Origin: Gracilaria vermiculophylla
Lineage: Eukaryota; Rhodophyta; Florideophyceae; Gracilariales; Gracilariaceae
DNA length: 64,000 nucleotides
Direction: 5' to 3'
NCBI GenBank assembly: GCA_019155205.2
Contig: JAHNZQ020000016.1
Location: forward strand, 2,145,302 to 2,209,301
The stretch's first letter is position 1. Each line of letters begins with the position of its first letter. A model generated the notes under the pieces. It was given only the letters and a program-made list of their open reading frames with translations, was not told where the DNA came from and searched no databases. Position numbers and translations under genes: made by a program. Below are positions 18,656-29,656 of this stretch, piece after piece.

Positions 18656-20793
18656 CTGGACGAGCGACTGGATGAAGAAAGAGAACGTTGCAAAACGGGC
18701 CGTTTCCCGGCTGCCGCTGCTGGGGCGTGCGATGCTTCCATGCAGCACTTGCCCAAACGGTGCGGACTGGTGCGCAGAACCGTGCACAGCCCCGTGACAG
18801 GTCACTGTTGCTCGCTGTGCAGAGTGGGGCACGAGTTTCGCCAAACGTTTCTCTGATACTTATTCAGATGCGAAAAAAGTATCGCTGCGCAATGCGCTAC
18901 GATGCGCAGAGGGTTGCACACGCAGCGAGTGCGCCAGTCGTGGCTGCAGTTCTCGCGAGCGTTTTGCATCGCTCTCCGACCAGCACGGTGCTCTCGTTGT
19001 GTTTCTCTCTTCGCTGTGGTTGCTTCTTTCTGCGTTGCCTCTGCTGCATGACCTGCGCTTGCGGATTACTTAACTTGAATAAATTTGCAACAGGTTTTTG
19101 CAGATTTCACTTTTCAAGGGCAAGGTACGAAGGTAAGTTGGACGCTGCGAGGTGCCAATGTGCAAATTGATTCGCACGCGCTTTACGCATCGTGTTGGCT
19201 GCACGGCGGCATGCACAACGTCAACAGCACTGTTGACATGCATTACACGTATATGTTTTCCAGCTTCTGTCAAGCACCGCTCACCCGGCCACCCAGCAAC
19301 GGCGTCGTTATGCACAGCAACATGCCCTGCGCTGTCCGCTGTGTCATCCAAACGCCCGCCCAAACATCACATCTCGTCTCTCCTGCGCCCCATTCATCGT
19401 CTCGAGCAGCAGCCTGTTCTCCTGCCTCGCATGATCGCCCTCGTCCCCCGCCACATCTGCCACTAACGCGCCTTCAAACAACTGCTCCTCAGCACCCATT
19501 CTTAGTCTTTTCGCTGCACTCCAGCGCGGAAACCATTCCCAGTTCGTCAGTTTCCAAACTCAAAAACAACTACCAAATGTTGCTGCCACAGTTTCTTCCT
19601 CCTTCTGTCTTACCAATTTACGCTCACCGAAACACCACAACGCCCCGAGACGATTCAAATTGAAACACCGCGCTTCCCTTTCTCCAAGTCGCCCTTCCAA
19701 TGCTGCCCTTCTCGTATTCGTGCGTCTCTCTAACAGCTGCACGACCACCATGCTTACACCAGTTTTGCTCATCCATTAACTCTCAACCACACCGTTTTCT
19801 GTCACAATGCCCACTTAGAGATTGGCTCCACACGACTGACGTCATAGCTTTCATGCACGTACACTTTCATTCAACCCATTAGACAATCTCACAAATGCCT
19901 CGTGTGTTATTACCATACGCGAGTTGGAGTCCAGTACGGATTCTCTTTTTCCGCTGTACATACAAAAATCTGAAACAGCCCTGTTTCCCGTGGCCCACCC
20001 CACAGCAGCACTTCCTCTACAAACCTCATGCATGATCTTGTTCTCTGCGCAGGTTTCTACCGTACCATGTGCAACGTCACCGTCATCGGCGTTCCTGTGC
20101 GGTGCCGTTTGAAGTATTTTGCGTCCGCCCTCGTGAAAATGCACCGCGTTTCTGAACCGCGCGCTGCGTTTGCCCATCGTTACGCTCTTCCTTCCTCGCA
20201 AAACTGTGGCGCGACGCCGCGCTCCCCGCCACAATCGCCGCGCCCATCGGCACATTCATCACTTGCGCGTTGCACGTTGTTGCGTGCGGTTTTTTTTCAT
20301 GGCCAAAGTACAACAACTGCTTTTGGACACATTCTACTCGTCCGTTGCACTTCAATCTCCGTCTGAAACAGACGTTGACAACTGTCCAACGCACCACTCC
20401 GCCGCCCATCACCTGCAACACATCATCATTATCATTCTAGCTCGGCGAGGCTCACGCCTTGGAATGATTAAGCTGCAAATGGTACTTGCTGGCTGACATA
20501 AAGCACGGTTGCAATTTAAATGTACATATTAAGTGGCGCGCAGAATTCGTATTACAACCAGTGCGCAGCGCACCGTGGACGTCTCTCGTCGCTGTGCGCG
20601 GCGTAGACAAACTGAAACTCGGGCGAGAATCCGTGCGCGGAGTATGTCAGTAGCTGATCGTCGCAGCCACTCTTCCACGGCGGACATGGGACAGTGTGCC
20701 TGCTAATCAATCGTATCGTCGTTGTTCGCCTACATTCCTGCCCATCCAGTATCACTTTGCGTTCGCCTCCTAACCCTCTTCCTCCGCCCCGAT

Positions 20794-22191
20794 ATGCGCC
20801 AGCCAAGGGTGCTGTCTGCATCATGCCGCGCCGTCAAACGCAGAGCATTTGCAGACCGTGGCAGTGCATCAAGTGCCCTGGGTGTGCTGCTCGTCCTCCA
20901 CGTCCTGCTCGCGAATTTTGCTGTTTCCGCGCAGGTGGCAATCACGGCACCATGGCTGCTCTCCTTTGCCTCATCAACCGCGTCGCGAAACGAAGCGGCG
21001 TGGTACCATCCGACGGAGCAGCTTCTTGTGAAGCTGAATGAAATAACTTCCACCTGCCCTCACGCCAGCGCGGAGTGGGTTGTCGTCCTCGATCCCAAGC
21101 CACTTTTGTTTGCCCCTTCCACAAATGCAAGACCGCACGGAAAACTGCTCGTGCTGACTCTGTCCTACAACGCCAAAGCGCGAGCACGGGTGAGATCCTA
21201 CAAAGCACGTGATGAGCGCACACGAATACTGGCCGTGTTTGGCGAACATGGGCGGGAAAGGATCACGTCGGAGCTTGCGCTGTCGATCGTTCGCAGGTAT
21301 TGCGAGAAAGGATCCGTGGTGCATGCGCTGCGCAATCTCGAAATAGTGCTTGTGCCCATTGTGAACGTGGCGGGACGACATGAGGCTGAAACAAGCAATG
21401 CGTGCTCTCGTTTGAATGCAAATGGGGTTGACATCAACAGAAACTATGTGGTGCAATGGGGGCGCACGGATGCGCACACTGTTGCAGAGGAAGAGACGGG
21501 GGGTGCTCACGCTCTAAGTGAGTGGGAAACTCGAGCCATCGACGCGCTGATGCGCCGATCAAGGCCCACAGCGTATTTGAGCTTTCATTCCGGTGAGCGT
21601 GCCATACTGCTCCCATGGGATTCCGGGGCCAGCACTTCAGGGGATATGGGGCCGATTGCACAGCGGATCAAAAGCACGCATTGTAGTGACTGTCGTATTG
21701 GTACGGCATCACAATTGTTTGGGTATCGCGCGTATGGGACCGGAGTGGACCATGCTGTGGGAGTATATGGGGTCCCGTTCGCATGCACGTTGGAAATATT
21801 CGGGTTTGAACAAAAAGAGTGCAAACGGATGTTCAACCCCATGGACAGCACGGAATTCGCGTCCGTTGTGGGCAACTGGTCGGCAGTAATGGAAACTGTC
21901 GGTACCGAAGCGGTGAAGCTGCATGGCAAGTCTCCGCGGCTCGGATTCGTGCCGTTGTCATGGTGGATCAGGGTGGCCCGGTGGAAACGGTACCGCATAA
22001 TGTTTCTTGCAGAAAGCCAAGAGAACGAAGAGATGGGTGACTATGGCAGTTCTGGGTTCGTCGTAATGTTTTTTGCTGCCTGTTTCTGTTCAATGCTTTT
22101 CACGGCACGGAGTACGGTTCGCCGGTTGGGGAAACGGGCTTTTGCTAATATGAGGCGACGAAACGCGTGGCCGTGGCATGTACGGGACTGA
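20794..22191 (+). CDS. Membrane-anchored M14 zinc carboxypeptidase
   Basis: The protein is 465 aa from the ATG at 20794; the frame upstream has no ATG. It is a metallocarboxypeptidase of family M14, which removes C-terminal residues from peptides. Zinc ligands are seen as FGEHGRE (HxxE) and LSFHSGE, the substrate-anchoring pair as DINRNY, and the catalytic glutamate as CTLEIFG, so the active site looks complete. A hydrophobic stretch near the N-terminus (LGVLLVLHVLLANFAVSA) is a signal anchor or signal peptide. A second segment (SSGFVVMFFAACFCSMLF) near the C-terminus is a membrane anchor followed by a basic tail. The layout recalls carboxypeptidase D/SOL1-type enzymes of the secretory pathway. 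It has no introns. Confidence 0.88.
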   Translation: MRQPRVLSASCRAVKRRAFADRGSASSALGVLLVLHVLLANFAVSAQVAITAPWLLSFASSTASRNEAAWYHPTEQLLVKLNEITSTCPHASAEWVVVLDPKPLLFAPSTNARPHGKLLVLTLSYNAKARARVRSYKARDERTRILAVFGEHGRERITSELALSIVRRYCEKGSVVHALRNLEIVLVPIVNVAGRHEAETSNACSRLNANGVDINRNYVVQWGRTDAHTVAEEETGGAHALSEWETRAIDALMRRSRPTAYLSFHSGERAILLPWDSGASTSGDMGPIAQRIKSTHCSDCRIGTASQLFGYRAYGTGVDHAVGVYGVPFACTLEIFGFEQKECKRMFNPMDSTEFASVVGNWSAVMETVGTEAVKLHGKSPRLGFVPLSWWIRVARWKRYRIMFLAESQENEEMGDYGSSGFVVMFFAACFCSMLFTARSTVRRLGKRAFANMRRRNAWPWHVRD

Positions 22192-22725
22192 AAAGCGCTT
22201 AGTCGCGGATGATGAAAGGAAGCGATGCTCTTCCAACGGTCGAGAGTCGAGTACGATGGCACGCTTTGCGTCTTGGAGGCACGGCCGGGCTGGTGGAAGC
22301 CGCAGCAGCGTCAATGATACTCACATGACACGAAATGTGCGCTCATGCATTACGGTGTTTAAGGCTTGGCCGAAGAGCGGCTGTCGCAGCGTAGAGACGG
22401 CTCGTTGGGCAACTTGGAGCGCGGCGGGAAGGCGCCCTCTTCGTTAAACTTGGCGTCTTGTGCTCCCTGCACGGCACCGCTGCGTGGGGAATATCGCGCA
22501 CATCTACCCATCTGTGGCCACGGCGGACATGATTTTGGCCACAAAACGCAATCCGCTGCCAAAATACGCTCATCGTACCATGCGCCCAACCGAATCCGTC
22601 GAACGAATGAAATCGCAACGTAAAGCATTCCCTCCCCGCGGTGCTCCCACGCTCACCCGGCCCGTCTCTGACGATCAGGCCGCTGTCCTTCAATCCGTAC
22701 GATCGCCCCAAACCTCATCCCGGAA
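22192..22725. other. Intergenic, upstream of the Brittle1-like carrier
   Basis: This 534-bp spacer separates two plus-strand genes. It presumably contains the 3' end of the carboxypeptidase gene and the promoter of the carrier gene. Short overlapping frames on both strands show no motifs. Confidence 0.4.
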
Positions 22726-24013
22726 ATGAGAAGGCGTAAGCTGGGTCTCGCCCAAATCCCCGCGTGCCCCCGCCGTCCTCGTCCCCTTTCTCCCCGTTTG
22801 GCACACGTAGCGCCACCCGGAAAACAGCTATCGTTGTCATCGACCAATTCGGGTCATCCGTCCTCTGATCATTCTCCACATGAGCCCAATCCGCCCGTTA
22901 AACGAAATGCGTCTGAAGATAAGAGCTTGTCCCTAAAAGCGCATCAAAATGCGCTTGTCGCGGCCGCCACCAAGGCGCGGAGGTCGTTTGCTGCCCTATC
23001 CACTTCGAATTCCGTCAAGTATCTTATAGCGGGCGTACGTTGTTTGTCCCACATTCATATGCCGATTCTTACACTCGATCTGTGTCTCTAAGCATTCTCT
23101 AACTTTCTCCCTTTTCTGCTGTCCTGTCACCGATCGTCATTACGCACCACCGACACATTCATCACAGGCAATCGCGGGAATCGTATCACGCACAGCAGTG
23201 TCCCCTTTGGAGGTCGTTGCCACTGTCAACATGTGCACCTCGGGCACTGCCCCTCCATTGATGCGCCAACTCCGCGTTTTGTTGCAAACTGAAGGACTGC
23301 GAGGGTTCTTTAAAGGCAACGCAGCAAATTGTATGAAAGTAGCCCCCACCAAAGGAATCCAGTTCGTTGCGTTTGAAGCCCTGAAGCGCCTTCTATTTCG
23401 TCTCCGTGAAGGTCGACATCCGGGGGCCAATGCCAAACCTCTAAGTGCATGGGAACGTTTCGTCGCGGGAGGCTTAGCGGGAATGACAGCAGCCACGATG
23501 TGTTACCCTCTTGACACCGCGAAGACGTTGCTCACCGCTCATCCCGAGCGCTTTTCGGGAGTGCTCAACACCTTGGTCGCGTTCTCGCGTCAACAAGGCC
23601 CGCGTGCTCTCTACCGCGGTCTGAGTCCAACCCTCGTCGCCATGATGCCATACGCTGGGCTTGACTTTGCAATTTACGAACATCTCAAGCTGGTGTACAT
23701 GCGCCGTAACAACAAAGAAGCTAATCTTTTCATCCTCTTGGTTATTGGCGCCTTTGCTGGAGCCGTAGCACAGACAGCATGTCATCCGCTTGATGTCGTC
23801 CGCAAAAGACTCCAGCTTCAAGGAATCGGGGGTCGCCCGATACAGTACAGAAGTATGTTGCAAGCCGCTGCCGGTATCATTAAGAACGAGGGTCCTCTTG
23901 CGTTGTACCGCGGGTTGCAGCCCATGTATATAAGCGCCATACCTTCTGCTGGTGTTTCATATGTCGTTTACGAAACGGTGAAGAAAGCCCTTGGCGCACG
24001 TTCTTTCCAATGA
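22726..24013 (+). CDS. Mitochondrial-family carrier, Brittle1-like
   Basis: This is a two-exon gene. Exon 1 is 22726-23034, the intron is 23035-23167 (GTACGT donor, ATCACAG acceptor), and exon 2 is 23168-24013, giving 384 aa. It has three SLC25 repeats with signatures SPLEVVAT (missing the usual basic residue), YPLDTAKT and HPLDVVRK. Each is followed by the LYRGL/FFKGN-type element. The GNAANCMKVAPTKGIQFVAFEALK segment and the YRGLSPTLVAMMPYAGLDFAIYE segment resemble plant Brittle1/adenine-nucleotide carriers. An N-terminal extension of about 95 residues, rich in Arg, Ser and Pro, could be an organelle-targeting presequence. The substrate is probably a nucleotide, but this is not certain. Confidence 0.87.
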
Positions 24014-24671
24014 CCTTATTCCGACTGTAGACAATTAATTCCCATCGTGTTCGCGGTAACAAATACATAAAACTGCAAGAGCAATTGCAATCCTGACCGC
24101 GCATACATTAGACAGAATGAAGTTTGTCGTCATTTGGGACACAGTTTTTGAAGCCAATCCTTCGCTCATCAAGCGCGGCTTCTGCATTTAAGCCTGTGGT
24201 CAATCGTGTAATGCCTTGCGTTCTCATAATTATTCCTTCTAGTGCGCCCCACAAAACATAACTGCCTACTGCACGCAGAAAGGCTTCGGTCTCCAAAAAG
24301 AGATCGGAGCTTGCGCTCTTTAGTTGCCTGTATTTCGACGCTGTTCGCACGAGTTTCCGAGCTGAACAATCATGGGGAAATCCATCTGCTGGATTATGTG
24401 CTTGCCAGAAGAAGATCATTTTTCGTTCAAAGTTTTGCTCTCCCCGATTCCCTCTTCTCTCGCTGTCTTCTACGCAACTAAAGGCGTCTCACGCATACAC
24501 CAGGATGTCCTGGAGAGATAGAGAGCTTTCCGTAAATTAGACAGGGGGATTCTCGATCTCGGACTGAGGGCAAGATTTCATGTTTTTAAGACCAGACGCA
24601 TGGGGCCTAGCTAGTCTTCTTCTGCTGGTTTTTTTGACGCAATCCCAACCTGTACAATCAAACGTCACCCT
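24014..24671. other. Intergenic
   Basis: This is 658 bp between two plus-strand genes. Frames on both strands are short and lack motifs. I see nothing else supportable. Confidence 0.4.
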
Positions 24672-25295
24672 ATGCGGAACATGCTACATTTGACTGGAAC
24701 TCATGTCTCTGAATTGGTTATCAAGAAGTCTCGATTTGTCACGAGCGCATCCAAAGCTTTGACGGTTGCCGACGCCAAGGCGTTTATCGACCTTGTTCGT
24801 GAACCCAAAGCTTCTCACAACTGCTGGGCGTATCGTATCGGAGAATCTATATTTTGCTTTAGCGATGATGGAGAACCTTCAGGCACAGCCGGGCGACCAA
24901 TCTACTCTGCTATATGCGCTAACGATGTTGACCATGTGGTAGTTGTTGTCACAAGGTATTTCGGAGGGGTGAAACTCGGGGCTGGTGGTTTGATTCGTGC
25001 GTACAACAAAGCCACCACGGAATGCCTGAAAAGTGCTCCGACGGAGAAAGCTACTGCATCTGTTGACTTTCTTGTCTCAGTTACGTGGGAACACATACGA
25101 GCTGTCCAAACCATCGCAGATGCACATGAACGCTTGGAGGCTATCTACAATGAATGCGGTTGCACACTAATAGTTCGAGTGCTTGCTGATGAAGAAACGG
25201 ATTTTCAAAAGAAGGTCAACAATGTTACGAGGGGGTCTGCAAAGATCGAGCGTCGTTTCCCCGATGTTCCCTCTACGATGACAAACGACATTTAG
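24672..25295 (+). CDS. IMPACT/YigZ (UPF0029) family protein
   Basis: The protein is 207 aa starting at ATG 24672. The N-terminal UPF0029 fold is clear. It has KKSRFVTSA, then SHNCWAYRIG, FSDDGEPSGTAGRPI and the family signature VVTRYFGGVKLGAGGLIRAY. A C-terminal domain of the YigZ/DUF1949 kind follows (residues about 135-190). There is no RWD domain, so it is the short, bacterial-like form rather than full IMPACT. In yeast and animals the RWD-containing relatives modulate Gcn2 signalling through Gcn1. A role here is not shown by the sequence. Confidence 0.9.
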   Translation: MRNMLHLTGTHVSELVIKKSRFVTSASKALTVADAKAFIDLVREPKASHNCWAYRIGESIFCFSDDGEPSGTAGRPIYSAICANDVDHVVVVVTRYFGGVKLGAGGLIRAYNKATTECLKSAPTEKATASVDFLVSVTWEHIRAVQTIADAHERLEAIYNECGCTLIVRVLADEETDFQKKVNNVTRGSAKIERRFPDVPSTMTNDI

Positions 25296-26706
25296 CTAGT
25301 GTTGCATATATTCCGTTCCACTTTTTCCAGCAGCTTCTTCAAACTCAAGAACCTAAAAGAAGTTAGTAATGCCTCAGTCTTGCGGAGTTTGACTACACCC
25401 GTTTTAAAACCCCTGAGAACCATGTTTCGCAGGAAACATTCTACACCTATTCCTATAGAATGGGGGCTTACATGGATATAGACCGCGGAACAGTGCAGAG
25501 CTTTTTGTATCATAGCGGCAGGAAAGAAAGGAACACATTCTTCCTCTCTATGGCGTCATTCTCGGTGCCTTGAAACAGAGGCTAAATCCATGTTTCATGG
25601 CTTACTTTGGAGCGAAAAAGGACATGCTGAGCGTAGGTTTGAAGGCCTGGAACTGAGGCTCTATTATTGGATACGTCATTTGGTCACTGTTTCAACGCAC
25701 GCAAGGCCACTCACATTCTACAAGCAATGTCGACAATGAAAGAAATACACCCTTTCAAATCCTGAACACGCATACCGATGTAGATTGATCGTGGTGGGTT
25801 GCCGCCCCTTCTGGAAAAACCAAGATCAAGAGTGTGATTGGATACAGGGACTTTTACTTTAGCGGATTCCATACCGTAGGATTACTATGGTTACGACTGT
25901 CCCAAATTATTGGTGGAGATGCATTGGTCCGACGAACAATAGCCTACTGATGATTCGTTGCAAAGTGCAATGGCATTTTGGAAAGTCAACCAGAAAGTTC
26001 AAGGTGACGGTGCGGTTGGTACGATCAGACAAAGCCTACACCGACTCTATTCTCACACCCTTCAGCAGTGATGAATGTGAAGCAATTGGTGTCGTCCGTT
26101 TCCGTCCACGAAATACTTGCTTGAGAAGCTCTTCCACTACGAACCATTGTTGGGGCAGGGAATCACCTGACAACGGCGCAAAGCAGCATAGTATCCTGAG
26201 GACGAGCATTGCACAAGCCGTTTCGATCAAAGCGAACTTGTGGACGCTGTCGATGGTTGGCCGTGCTGTCTCGCGGCAAAAACACACTGACCAATGGCCC
26301 CACGGGGAGTCCTTCTCCGGCAGGAGGGGTGCATAGTGGAGAGTTTTATCGGGGTTTCAAGGCATGAGAGGGAGAAAACCAAGCCGGTGGAAACACATCT
26401 TCGGGGGTTCCGAACGTTGGACTTGGACACATATTCTTGGAAAGGTAGGGATTTTCGCCAATGGTCAGGGGCCACGCGTGGAGAAGCTGCGGCACGGATT
26501 TCATCTCCGCGGCTTTATGGAGGTTGCAAATCGCATCGATTTTCAGCCGTTCAGCTGAGGGCCTTGCCACCATTGCGCCTCGCATCCTTTCCCGCACTAA
26601 ACAACTGAGGCAGCAAACCTTTGGCGCTTGGAGTGCCGGTCATCTCGATCTGCGCGATTCCGTCGGAAGGCACTTCCACTCGTCACGCCATCGTTTTCCT
26701 CCCGCA
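25296..26706. other. Intergenic, ambiguous ORFs
   Basis: This 1.4-kb interval has a plus-strand frame at 25887-26336 (149 codons, ATG) and an overlapping minus-strand frame at 26036-26287. Neither shows a recognisable motif. The 3' part must contain the promoter of the dihydrolipoamide dehydrogenase gene. Confidence 0.35.
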
Positions 26707-28188
26707 ATGCTTTCATTTCGCACTACGGGCGCTCGTCTCTATGCACTGCGCCGCAGCTTGTCGACGGCTACACAACAAGATCTTGTTGTAATCGGAGGCG
26801 GTCCAGGTGGTTATGTTGCCGCTATCAAGGCCGCGCAGCTCGGTCTCTCCGTCACTTGCGTCGAGAAACGAGGTAAGCTCGGTGGAACATGTCTGAATGT
26901 GGGCTGCATCCCCAGTAAGGCTCTCCTACATTCATCTCATCTTTACGAGGAGGCCAAGCACAGTTTTTCCAAGCATGGCATTGATATCAAAGGCGAAGTG
27001 GAAGTAAACCTTCCTGCGATGATGAAACACAAGCTTAGCAGCGTCAACGGTCTTACGAAAGGCATAGAAGGGTTGTTCAAGAAGAACAAAGTGACTTACG
27101 TGAAGGGCGCAGGTTCGATTTCCTCCGCAAACGAAGTTTCCGTTGACCTCATTGACGGTGGATCTCAGCAAATCGCGGCAAAAAACATTATGATTGCCAC
27201 AGGAAGCGAAGTTGCCACATTACCAACCGTTCCCCTGGACGAAGAAGTCATAGTTTCCAGCACTGGTGCGTTGAAACTTGAAGCTATACCTGAGAAAATG
27301 GTTGTCATTGGGGGCGGTGTTATTGGTCTTGAAATGGGCTCTGTATGGAGGCGATTGGGCACAGAGGTCACGGTCGTTGAATTCTTAGATCGCATCATTC
27401 CCGGCACAGATAAGGAAATAGCCGACAACTTCCTGCGCATCCTTAAGAAGCAAAAGATGAAATTCAAGCTTGGCACAAAGGTCGTCGCAAGCAGGAAGGA
27501 GGGAGGAAAGGTTATTCTTGACCTTGAGAAAAGCAAAGGCGGAAAGCCAGAATCAATGGAAGCCGATGTGGTCTTAGTGGCAACCGGCCGAAAGCCTCAT
27601 ACGGACGGACTAGGATTGGAAAAGGTGGGAATCACCGTAGACGAGAGGGGCAGAGTCGACGTAGATGAAAAATTCCGCACAAACGTTCCTAACATTTATG
27701 CCATTGGCGATGTCATCAAAGGACCAATGTTGGCACATAAGGCTGAGGACGAAGGGTTAATTGCGGCAGAAATCATCGCGGGTGTTGGCGAAGGTCATCT
27801 GGACTACAACTGTGTTCCTGGTGTCATCTACACTCACCCTGAAGTTGCCACAGTCGGAAAGACGGAAGAAGAGTTGAAGGATGCTGGTGTTGAATACACC
27901 AAAGGGACTTTCCCGTTCATGGCAAACTCTAGAGCGCGAACAAATGACGTTGGAGGTGAGTTTGCTCAAGGTATGGTTAAGGTGCTTGCGGACAAAACCA
28001 CAGATCGTATACTGGGGATGCACATTGTCGGTCCGAATGCTGGTGAATTGATCGCCGAAGGCGTGCTCGCCATGGAATATGGCGCGAGCTCTGAGGACAT
28101 TGCTAGGACCTGCCATGCACATCCGACTCTCTCGGAGGCCACAAGAGAAGCCGCCATGGCTGCTCACGGCAAACCAATCCACTTCTAA
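26707..28188 (+). CDS. LPD: Dihydrolipoamide dehydrogenase (E3), mitochondrial
   Basis: This 493-aa flavoprotein reoxidises dihydrolipoyl groups of the pyruvate, 2-oxoglutarate and branched-chain dehydrogenase complexes and of the glycine cleavage system. The FAD-binding motif GGGPGGYVAA is near residue 30. The redox disulfide is in GGTCLNVGCIPSKALL. The NAD-binding GGGVIGLEMG is near residue 200, the FAD motif is YAIGDV, and the catalytic His-Glu pair is in HAHPTLSE near the C-terminus. All catalytic residues are intact. The first about 25 residues (MLSFRTTGARLYALRRSLST) form an Arg/Ser-rich amphipathic presequence typical of mitochondrial import, which supports this ATG over the longer frame upstream. 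Confidence 0.97.
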   Translation: MLSFRTTGARLYALRRSLSTATQQDLVVIGGGPGGYVAAIKAAQLGLSVTCVEKRGKLGGTCLNVGCIPSKALLHSSHLYEEAKHSFSKHGIDIKGEVEVNLPAMMKHKLSSVNGLTKGIEGLFKKNKVTYVKGAGSISSANEVSVDLIDGGSQQIAAKNIMIATGSEVATLPTVPLDEEVIVSSTGALKLEAIPEKMVVIGGGVIGLEMGSVWRRLGTEVTVVEFLDRIIPGTDKEIADNFLRILKKQKMKFKLGTKVVASRKEGGKVILDLEKSKGGKPESMEADVVLVATGRKPHTDGLGLEKVGITVDERGRVDVDEKFRTNVPNIYAIGDVIKGPMLAHKAEDEGLIAAEIIAGVGEGHLDYNCVPGVIYTHPEVATVGKTEEELKDAGVEYTKGTFPFMANSRARTNDVGGEFAQGMVKVLADKTTDRILGMHIVGPNAGELIAEGVLAMEYGASSEDIARTCHAHPTLSEATREAAMAAHGKPIHF

Positions 28189-28559
28189 CTGTTGATGAAC
28201 CGACGTGGTGTTCGCTGAGCCCCTGTCTACAATTTTTCTATATAGCAGATTAAACCCGTGTCGAGGGTACGTTCAAAGACACGGATACTTGTTCATTTTT
28301 GAATGATACATGACTACGTTTCATCAATGTTCTAAAGCAAAATAACGACAAGTCAGAATTAGATGAGATCGCAGAAGAAGTCAAAAGCGTCTGCTATTAG
28401 TCAGAAGTGTGCCTCTCTTGCAATGTTCTTTGCGATACCGGCAGCGATTCACATCAAACAGGATGATTTGCGCAGAAATGCTCCTCAGGACAGGTGTGAA
28501 GAACTGCGAGATTCTGACTTGTTTTGCTCCTACGCCCATATGGTACGGATGCGTTGCGC
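28189..28559. other. Convergent intergenic spacer
   Basis: This 371-bp spacer lies between the 3' ends of two convergent genes. It is AT-richer than the flanking genes and presumably carries the polyadenylation regions. No gene is seen. Confidence 0.4.
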
Positions 28560-29192
28560 TCACATGAAATCTTCTTCGTATTCCGAGTAGGTCTGTCGAA
28601 TGTCTTTGTTGCTTGTCATGTCTTTTGACTGGTGGATACGATCGTAGGACCTTGCTTCTTGTTCTTTTTGACGCTGCTCACGACGTTCCTTTTCTCGTTC
28701 AGCTTTCGTTCGCATCTCTTCTCGTGCGATTTTGTTCAGATATTTGACGCGATTGGTCTTCTCTCGGGCTAAATCCGGGTACTCCTCTGTCTTTGTTCTG
28801 TTGAGGCGGTTAACGATTTCATTCAGTCGCTTCTCAACAATGACTCGTTTTATATCGCCGGTTCTGTGAAAGCTGACTTGTCCAACGTCCATGTCGCCTG
28901 TCTTCTTCAAATTGCTCCAATATGTGTACACCACTGCAATGTTGTTCATCTTATTGCCTTCAATAGAGTTGAACTTGACGAGTTGAACGCAATCCTCCAG
29001 CACTTGCTCTGGAATAGATTCTATAGTTTCGCCGTCCTTGAGACGCAAGTACACATGAGCAGACGAGAGCTTGTCAACATGAAACCAAACGTCATTTTCC
29101 CACCCGTACTTTATGAGCTCCTCGTTCTCGTACTTGTCTTTCCCCACGTAGACGTGGTACGACGGGTCGCGCGTCTTGTAATAGAAAACCAT
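28560..29192 (-). CDS. CCDC25: CCDC25 homologue (NFACT-R domain)
   Basis: This 210-aa protein matches the conserved CCDC25 family across its whole length. The NFACT-R domain begins MVFYYKTRDPSYHVYVGKDK and continues YGWENDVWFHVDKLSSAHVYLR. This domain is shared with the ribosome quality-control factor NEMF/Rqc2. The DVGQVSFH element near residue 100 follows, and the C-terminal third is a highly charged helix rich in Arg, Glu and Lys, as in human CCDC25. The closing EYEEDF is also typical. It is transcribed divergently from the PheRS gene. Confidence 0.95.
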   Translation of the reverse strand: MVFYYKTRDPSYHVYVGKDKYENEELIKYGWENDVWFHVDKLSSAHVYLRLKDGETIESIPEQVLEDCVQLVKFNSIEGNKMNNIAVVYTYWSNLKKTGDMDVGQVSFHRTGDIKRVIVEKRLNEIVNRLNRTKTEEYPDLAREKTNRVKYLNKIAREEMRTKAEREKERREQRQKEQEARSYDRIHQSKDMTSNKDIRQTYSEYEEDFM

Positions 29193-29656
29193 GATGATGA
29201 TGACGGTTCGTTCGAGAAACCGTCGCTCCTGTGCTCGTTTTGGTGAGTTTTGCGAAAGGTCAACGTCTTGTGTAAACAGAGTGGCAGCCTTTTTGAGGAA
29301 CGGAGCGTTTCTCCGCGAGCAAGCTGTAGATCACACGTGAGCAGCAGCAGCAGCTCATCAGTCGCCGGCCACTACAGATTGTGGTTTGACGTGTTGAAAG
29401 TTTGGCAGCACTGATCCAAACAGAAAATGTACCTCTTTTTTTGGTGAGACCGTGCCCCACGTGTTCCACGACAAAAAGAAATTATGTGTGACGAAAGCGG
29501 GCAAACAGACCCGGTGCGATAGCCGCCGATGGCCGCGGTCGCCCTCCGTCCGTCCCGAACTTGTCGGCGCCAAGCAATGTTGGGAGCCGCTTTCGGTGAT
29601 TGAAGTTTGGAGCCATCTACCTAATCACAATCTGATCCTTTGTTGCTCTCTGCGCC
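29193..29656. promoter_or_regulatory. Divergent promoter region, CCDC25 / PheRS
   Basis: This is a 464-bp interval between two start codons on opposite strands. It has no clear core motif. It presumably supplies both promoters. Confidence 0.4.

Larger units (their letters stand above)
15836..20793. other. Long gene-poor interval
   Basis: I find no recognisable gene in about 5 kb. Short ATG-initiated frames exist at 17028-17324 (minus, 98 codons) and 18188-18595 (plus), but they have no known motif. The region also holds a degenerate tandem repeat near 16.4 kb and G-rich tracts near 16588-16608 and 18617-18655. Confidence 0.4.
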
